The notes under the pieces: model-generated
The model's input: only the letters and a program-made list of their open reading frames with translations
Told to the model about the DNA's origin: nothing
Database searches by the model: none
Shown: positions 6,287-10,377 of the stretch, piece after piece
How the letters are laid out: each line of letters opens with the position of its first letter
Numbering within the stretch: the stretch's first letter is position 1
Made by a program: the position numbers and the translations under genes
NCBI GenBank assembly: GCA_007134405.1
Contig: SLKW01000344.1
Location: 1-10,377 of the forward strand
Direction: 5' to 3'
Origin: Paracoccaceae bacterium
Lineage (GTDB): Bacteria; Pseudomonadota; Alphaproteobacteria; Rhodobacterales; Rhodobacteraceae
Length of the DNA: 10,377 bases

Positions 6287-7465
6287 ATGCGCTACGCGCC
6301 AATTACCGAACGCCTCGCCGGGCTGGGTTCCGACAAGTGGGTGCTGCACTCGGCGGCTCAAGCGCGTCGTGCGCAGGGGCTCGAAGTGATCAACCTGACA
6401 ATCGGAGAGCCCGATGTGCCGACTCCGGCCGACTTGATCGAGACGGCGACGCGGTCCATGCGGAAAGGGCGCACAGGGTACTCGAACGGGCAGGGCGAGC
6501 CGACGGTTTTGGGCGCTCTGTCAGACTATTACGGGTCAAAGCTAGGCCGAAGCATTAGCCGCCAGAGGTTTCTCTGCCTGCCTGGGACCCAAACTGCTCT
6601 GTATCTTGCGTTCATCGCGTTGCTGGAGCCCGGATGCGAGGTGATCCTCGGCGATCCAATGTACGCAACGTACGAGGCTCTGATCCGCGCCTCGGGTGCA
6701 ACACCGGTGCCGGTCGCCCTGCGACCTGAGGCAGGTTTTCGTTTGCAGGTCGATGACGTAGCGCGGCAGATCGGTCCCGCTACGCGCGCCCTGTTTCTCA
6801 ACACCCCCCACAACCCCACGGGCGCGATCCTGACGCAAGAAGATCTCGATGCACTCTGTGACCTGGCGGTGCGTCATGACCTCTGGGTGATCTCCGACGA
6901 GGTCTACCAGGAGCTCACGCATGGCGAGGCCCTCTTCAACTCCGCTCTGGCGAATCCGACCTTCGAAGACCGGGTGATTGTCGCGTCATCGATCTCGAAA
7001 TCACACGCGGCGCCGGGCTTCCGGTCTGGATGGCTTTGCGGCCCCGAAGAATTCTGCCGGCGCGCCCTGCCGGTGTCCGAAACAATGCTGTTTGGCTCGC
7101 AGCCCTTCATCGCTGACATGACGGCCGAGGCGCTTCGCGCGTCACCTGAGGTCGCGAGAAACATGGCTGCGCGCATGGCGCGGCGCGCACAGATCATCCA
7201 TTCCCGGCTTGACGGGGTCGCGGGGATGCGGGTGCATCTGCCGGAGGCGGGTATGTTCGCCCTTCTCGACATTCGTGCGCTTAGCTGTGATTCGCAGTCT
7301 TTCGCACTCGGTCTGCTCGAGACGACGGGCGTTGCCGTCATGCCCGGCGCATCTTTTGGCGCTGCGTTGGAAGGCTGGCTGCGCATCGCCCTGAACGCAC
7401 CAGATGACGTCACCGACGACGCTTGCAGTCGCATCGTCTCGTATGCACAGCGGGAGGCCGCATGA
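6287..7465 (+). CDS. PLP-dependent class I/II aminotransferase, probably arginine-pyruvate transaminase (AruH-like)
   Basis: A 392-residue cytoplasmic fold-type I aminotransferase. Landmarks are the substrate-loop region INLTIGEPDVPTP (35-47), GTQTALYLAF (100-109), NPTGA (176-180, N176), SDEVYQEL (203-210, D204 and Y207), SISKSHAAPGFRSGW (235-249) with the Schiff-base lysine K238 and R246, and WLRIAL (364-369) with R366, which binds the substrate carboxylate. The N-terminus (RY..ITERLAGLGSDKW) and the length (about 393 in the P. aeruginosa enzyme) match AruH, which transfers the amino group of arginine to pyruvate to give 2-ketoarginine. The AruI-like gene directly downstream is the main reason to prefer arginine. 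The start ATG 6287 has GGAGG (6276-6280) 6 bases upstream. The stop overlaps the next start by 4 bases (ATGA), suggesting translational coupling. Another 2-oxo acid-forming specificity cannot be excluded. Confidence 0.82.
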   Translation: MRYAPITERLAGLGSDKWVLHSAAQARRAQGLEVINLTIGEPDVPTPADLIETATRSMRKGRTGYSNGQGEPTVLGALSDYYGSKLGRSISRQRFLCLPGTQTALYLAFIALLEPGCEVILGDPMYATYEALIRASGATPVPVALRPEAGFRLQVDDVARQIGPATRALFLNTPHNPTGAILTQEDLDALCDLAVRHDLWVISDEVYQELTHGEALFNSALANPTFEDRVIVASSISKSHAAPGFRSGWLCGPEEFCRRALPVSETMLFGSQPFIADMTAEALRASPEVARNMAARMARRAQIIHSRLDGVAGMRVHLPEAGMFALLDIRALSCDSQSFALGLLETTGVAVMPGASFGAALEGWLRIALNAPDDVTDDACSRIVSYAQREAA

Positions 7466-9012
7466 AAACCGTTGCGCAACGGATCGTGGAATGGCTGGAA
7501 AGCATGGGAACCGAGGTCGTTTTCGGCATCCCCGGCGTGCACACGATCGAGCTTTATCGCGCGTTGCCCGGATCGCGGATCCGCCATGTCACCGCACGAC
7601 ACGAGGCGGGCGCCGGCTTCATGGCCGACGGTTATACGCGTGTCTCCGGGCGCTTCGGTGTCGCGTTGGTGATCACCGGACCGGGCGTGACCAACATCCT
7701 CACGCCCATGGCGCAGGCGCGAGCGGATTCTGTGCCAATGCTGGTAATCTCGGGTGTAAACGCACGTCCGACGCTCGGAAAGGGTCTGGGCCATCTGCAC
7801 GAGTTGCCCGATCAGCTGGCGCTCACGCGCACCTTGGGCCCGGCTTTCCATCTTGAGACGCCACAGGCGCTGCCGGAGATCCTGGCTGAAGCCGGGCGAG
7901 CGCTGACCCAAGGCCGTGGTGGCCCGGTCCATCTGCAGATTCCACTCGATCTGATGGCCTCTCCCGCGCCGGACCTGTTGGCTGCGCCCGACTGTCAGAA
8001 CACCGATGAACCAAACCTCGCTGATGCGAAGCTGATCCTGAGCCGTGCGCGCAAGCCCGTTATCCTGGCCGGAGGAGGCTGTCGCCGCGCCGAGGCGGAG
8101 TTGCGGGCGCTGGCCGAGAGGCTGCAAGCTCCGGTTGTCCAGACGACGAATGCGCGTGGCCTGATGCACGGGCATCCGTTGACCGTTCCAGCAAGCCCCA
8201 GCCTCGAACCGATCCGCGACCTCATCCGTGACTCCGATGCAATCGTTGTGGCGGGATCAGAGCTCGGCCTGACGGATTTTGACATGTACGCCGATGACGG
8301 AATGCCGGATCTCTCGGCGATGATCCGGATCGATGTCTGCGCGACCCAGCTTTCCCGACATCCTGCGGCGGTCTCCTTGCTGGGCGATGTTCGCCACCTC
8401 TTGCCACGGCTGGCAGAAAAAGAAGCGTCGGCGCCATTAGGGCATGAACGGGCCGCATCGGCACGTGATAAGGCGCGCGCTGCGTTACCGCTGGAGGTTC
8501 GCGAAGACGTCGATCTGCTGCGCTCCTTGACCACGGCCCGGCCCGGCGCGCTTTTCGTCGGCGATTCGACGCAGATCATTTATGCGGGCAACCTTTATCA
8601 CGATCATGATCGCCCCGGTGGCTGGTTCAACGCCGCGACAGGATATGGTGCGCTCGGTTACGCGACTGGCGCCGCCGTCGGTGCGGCGCTTGCGGCCCCA
8701 AACACGCCGGTCATGTGCCTGATCGGGGACGGCGGCCTGATGTTTGCGCCGGGCGAGGTGCTGACCGCTGTGGAGGAAGGGCTCGACATCACCTTCCTCG
8801 TCTTCAACAACCGCGGCTTTGGCGAAATTGCCAGCGCGATGCGCGAGGCTGGCGTACAGGTCTTGGGTTGCTCACCGCTGCCACCGATTTTCGAGGACTT
8901 TGCAAGGTCTTGCGGATTGCCGTTCATGCGCTGTTTGAAGGGCGACCTCGCCAACGTGGTGACGGGACGGCGCGGGCCAAGCATGATCGAAGTCGAACTG
9001 CCGACCGTCTGA
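7462..9012 (+). CDS. Thiamine-diphosphate-dependent decarboxylase, probably 5-guanidino-2-oxopentanoate decarboxylase (AruI-like)
   Basis: A 516-residue enzyme of the acetolactate synthase/pyruvate decarboxylase superfamily. AruI members decarboxylate 2-ketoarginine to 4-guanidinobutanal. The PYR domain begins at the N-terminus with [15 protein letters not shown] (21-35) and the catalytic glutamate E48 in [25 protein letters not shown] and [11 protein letters not shown] follow; GIPGVHT and GHLHELPDQ are features recalled from proteins annotated as 5-guanidino-2-oxopentanoate decarboxylase. The middle domain runs about 190-330. The PP domain has the ThDP/Mg motif GDGG (422-425) ending in NN (449-450). 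The ATG at 7462 overlaps the aminotransferase stop and has GGGAGG (7452-7457) 4 bases upstream. Acetolactate synthase proper is unlikely because no small subunit gene is adjacent and the N-terminal motifs differ. The exact substrate is inferred from the motifs and the aminotransferase partner. Confidence 0.82.
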   Translation: MKTVAQRIVEWLESMGTEVVFGIPGVHTIELYRALPGSRIRHVTARHEAGAGFMADGYTRVSGRFGVALVITGPGVTNILTPMAQARADSVPMLVISGVNARPTLGKGLGHLHELPDQLALTRTLGPAFHLETPQALPEILAEAGRALTQGRGGPVHLQIPLDLMASPAPDLLAAPDCQNTDEPNLADAKLILSRARKPVILAGGGCRRAEAELRALAERLQAPVVQTTNARGLMHGHPLTVPASPSLEPIRDLIRDSDAIVVAGSELGLTDFDMYADDGMPDLSAMIRIDVCATQLSRHPAAVSLLGDVRHLLPRLAEKEASAPLGHERAASARDKARAALPLEVREDVDLLRSLTTARPGALFVGDSTQIIYAGNLYHDHDRPGGWFNAATGYGALGYATGAAVGAALAAPNTPVMCLIGDGGLMFAPGEVLTAVEEGLDITFLVFNNRGFGEIASAMREAGVQVLGCSPLPPIFEDFARSCGLPFMRCLKGDLANVVTGRRGPSMIEVELPTV

Positions 9013-9013
9013 C

Positions 9014-9053
9014 AAAGAAGCGGCCCCCGCATTGCCGGGGCCGCCAATTCTTT
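9014..9053. terminator. Bidirectional rho-independent terminator between the decarboxylase gene and clpX
   Basis: GCGGCCCC (9020-9027) pairs with GGGGCCGC (9037-9044) around a 9-base loop. AAAGAA (9014-9019) and TTCTTT (9048-9053) extend the stem past a 3-base bulge and supply T-rich tails on both strands. It lies directly after the decarboxylase stop and 11 bases after the clpX stop on the other strand, so it suits two convergent genes. Confidence 0.85.
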
Positions 9054-9064
9054 GTGCCGTGCAA

Positions 9065-10339
9065 TCAGCGGGCCGAGGCAGGCTCGCGCTTGGCTTCGGA
9101 GTATATCAGCAGCGGTCGCCCATCGGCAGTCACCGCCTCTTCATTGACCAGAACCTTCTCCACGTTGGTCATGCCGGGCAACTCGAACATTGTGTCGAGG
9201 AGGATGTCCTCCATGATCGAACGCAAGCCCCGCGCTCCGGTCTTGCGCGCGATGGCGCGTTTCGAGATCGCACGCAACGCATCATCGGTGAAGGCAAGCT
9301 CGACACCTTCGATTTCGAACAGGCGCTGGTACTGCTTGACGAGCGCGTTCTTCGGCTCCGTCAGGATCGTGATCAGCGCGTCCTCATCGAGGTCGGAGAG
9401 CGTCGCAACCACCGGAAGTCGACCCACGAATTCCGGGATGAGGCCGAACTTCAGCAGATCCTCGGGTTCCAGCTGCTTCAGTGTCTCACCCACTTCGCGG
9501 CGGCTTTCATCCTTCACATCGGCGCCGAAGCCGATCGCCGTGCCCTTCTGCCGCTGCGCGATGATCCGGTCGAGCCCAGCAAAGGCGCCGCCACAGATGA
9601 ACAGGATGTTGGTCGTATCCACCTGCAGGAATTCCTGTTGCGGATGCTTTCGCCCGCCCTGCGGGGGCACGCTTGCCACGGTGCCTTCCATAAGCTTCAG
9701 AAGCGCCTGCTGCACGCCCTCGCCCGACACGTCGCGGGTGATCGAGGGATTGTCGGACTTGCGGGTGATCTTATCGACCTCGTCGATATAGACGATACCG
9801 CGCTGCGCGCGTTCGACGTTGTACTCGCTCGACTGCAGGAGCTTGAGAATGATGTTCTCGACATCCTCGCCGACGTAGCCCGCCTCGGTCAGTGTGGTCG
9901 CGTCGGCCATGGTGAAGGGCACATCCAGGATCCGCGCCAGCGTCTGCGCAAGCAGCGTCTTGCCGCAGCCGGTCGGGCCGATCAGCAGGATGTTCGACTT
10001 CGACAGTTCCACCTCGCCGGACTTGCCCGCCCGGCCGGAATGGTTCAGCCGCTTGTAGTGGTTGTGCACCGCGACAGAAAGCACGCGCTTGGCGTGTTCC
10101 TGACCGATGACATAGTCATCGAGGACCTTGCAGATCTCGCGTGGGGTAGGGACCCCGTCGGTGGTCTTCAGTCCCGATCCCTTGGTCTCCTCGCGGATGA
10201 TGTCCATGCACAACTCGACGCATTCGTCGCAGATGAACACCGTCGGGCCCGCAATCAGCTTGCGCACCTCGTGCTGGCTCTTGCCACAGAAAGAACAGTA
10301 GAGCGTGTTCTTGCTGTCGCTGCCGGACGAATTAGCCAT
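9065..10339 (-). CDS. clpX: ATP-dependent Clp protease ATP-binding subunit ClpX
   Basis: This AAA+ unfoldase forms a hexamer, recognises tagged or native substrates and feeds them into ClpP in the cytoplasm. The 424-residue protein is complete and of normal length. It has the N-terminal zinc domain (C15, C18, C37, C40), Walker A GPTGCGKT (121-128), the pore loop GYVG (154-157), Walker B IVYIDEVD (182-189), the RKH pore loop (230-232), the ClpP-binding IGF loop (269-271), the arginine finger in EFVGRLP (R307) and sensor-2 GAR (368-370, R370). The start ATG at 10339-10337 has GAGG (10350-10347) 7 bases upstream. The 38 bases beyond it show no promoter of their own. In many proteobacteria clpP lies directly upstream and would be off the right edge. 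Regulation in Caulobacter-like relatives involves cell-cycle proteolysis, but nothing specific is visible here. Confidence 0.98.
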   Translation of the reverse strand: MANSSGSDSKNTLYCSFCGKSQHEVRKLIAGPTVFICDECVELCMDIIREETKGSGLKTTDGVPTPREICKVLDDYVIGQEHAKRVLSVAVHNHYKRLNHSGRAGKSGEVELSKSNILLIGPTGCGKTLLAQTLARILDVPFTMADATTLTEAGYVGEDVENIILKLLQSSEYNVERAQRGIVYIDEVDKITRKSDNPSITRDVSGEGVQQALLKLMEGTVASVPPQGGRKHPQQEFLQVDTTNILFICGGAFAGLDRIIAQRQKGTAIGFGADVKDESRREVGETLKQLEPEDLLKFGLIPEFVGRLPVVATLSDLDEDALITILTEPKNALVKQYQRLFEIEGVELAFTDDALRAISKRAIARKTGARGLRSIMEDILLDTMFELPGMTNVEKVLVNEEAVTADGRPLLIYSEAKREPASAR

Positions 10340-10377
10340 TCGGACACCTCGTGGTCTTCGGGAGTGCGGGCATTCCT

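Noticed and set aside
6904..8175. 423-codon minus-strand open frame opposite the aminotransferase and decarboxylase genes
   Set aside because: It covers the junction of two well-supported plus-strand genes, has a low-complexity Arg/Ser-rich composition and no motif. It is a codon-bias artefact.
8715..9791. 358-codon plus-strand frame spanning the decarboxylase end, terminator and clpX
   Set aside because: It runs through the bidirectional terminator and antisense to clpX. Clear artefact.

Overview
The window looks like chromosomal DNA of a high-GC alphaproteobacterium, most likely from the Rhodobacterales (Rhodobacteraceae/Roseobacter group). The support is codon choice strongly biased to G/C in third positions, an alphaproteobacterial-type ClpX, a very small gene of a type common in Rhodobacterales, and an Entner-Doudoroff dehydratase. 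The genus cannot be named from the sequence alone.

Layout: (1) 1-450 is a left flank with no convincing gene. It has a GC-rich hairpin at 75-103 and possible gene ends running off the left edge that cannot be resolved. (2) 451-3323 is a discrete insertion element bounded by a perfect 25-bp inverted repeat (451-475 and 3299-3323). It carries one large minus-strand gene (about 800 codons) that reads like a zinc-ribbon plus RNase-H-fold transposase. GC-rich hairpins lie just inside both ends, and the leader upstream of the gene is long and rich in hairpins. (3) 3369-3545 is a 58-codon minus-strand gene with a perfect Shine-Dalgarno, divergent from the next gene. (4) 3753-5558 is edd (6-phosphogluconate dehydratase), preceded by a candidate promoter whose spacer holds a LacI-family-like operator. 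(5) 5614-9012 is a tight three-gene operon: a BetI-like TetR regulator, a class I aminotransferase of AruH type, and a thiamine-diphosphate decarboxylase of AruI type. A perfect 16-bp palindrome overlaps its promoter. (6) A strong bidirectional hairpin at 9014-9053 separates this operon from the convergent clpX (9065-10339, minus strand), which is complete.

How the genes work together: the aminotransferase would convert arginine (or a related amino acid) to its 2-keto acid, and the AruI-like enzyme would decarboxylate that acid to an aldehyde. These are the first two steps of the arginine transaminase route known from Pseudomonas aeruginosa. Here the pair is under an adjacent TetR-family protein, which probably also represses itself through the palindrome, rather than the AruRS two-component system of Pseudomonas. 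The later steps (aldehyde dehydrogenase, guanidinobutyrase) are not in the window. Edd stands without eda, zwf or pgl, so the rest of the Entner-Doudoroff pathway must be elsewhere. ClpX is the unfoldase of the ClpXP protease; clpP would be expected just beyond the right edge.

The least ordinary part is the element at 451-3323. It has intact-looking ends and an unusually large transposase-like protein with two zinc-ribbon-like modules. No orthodox DDE triad could be assigned by eye, and no target-site duplication is visible.
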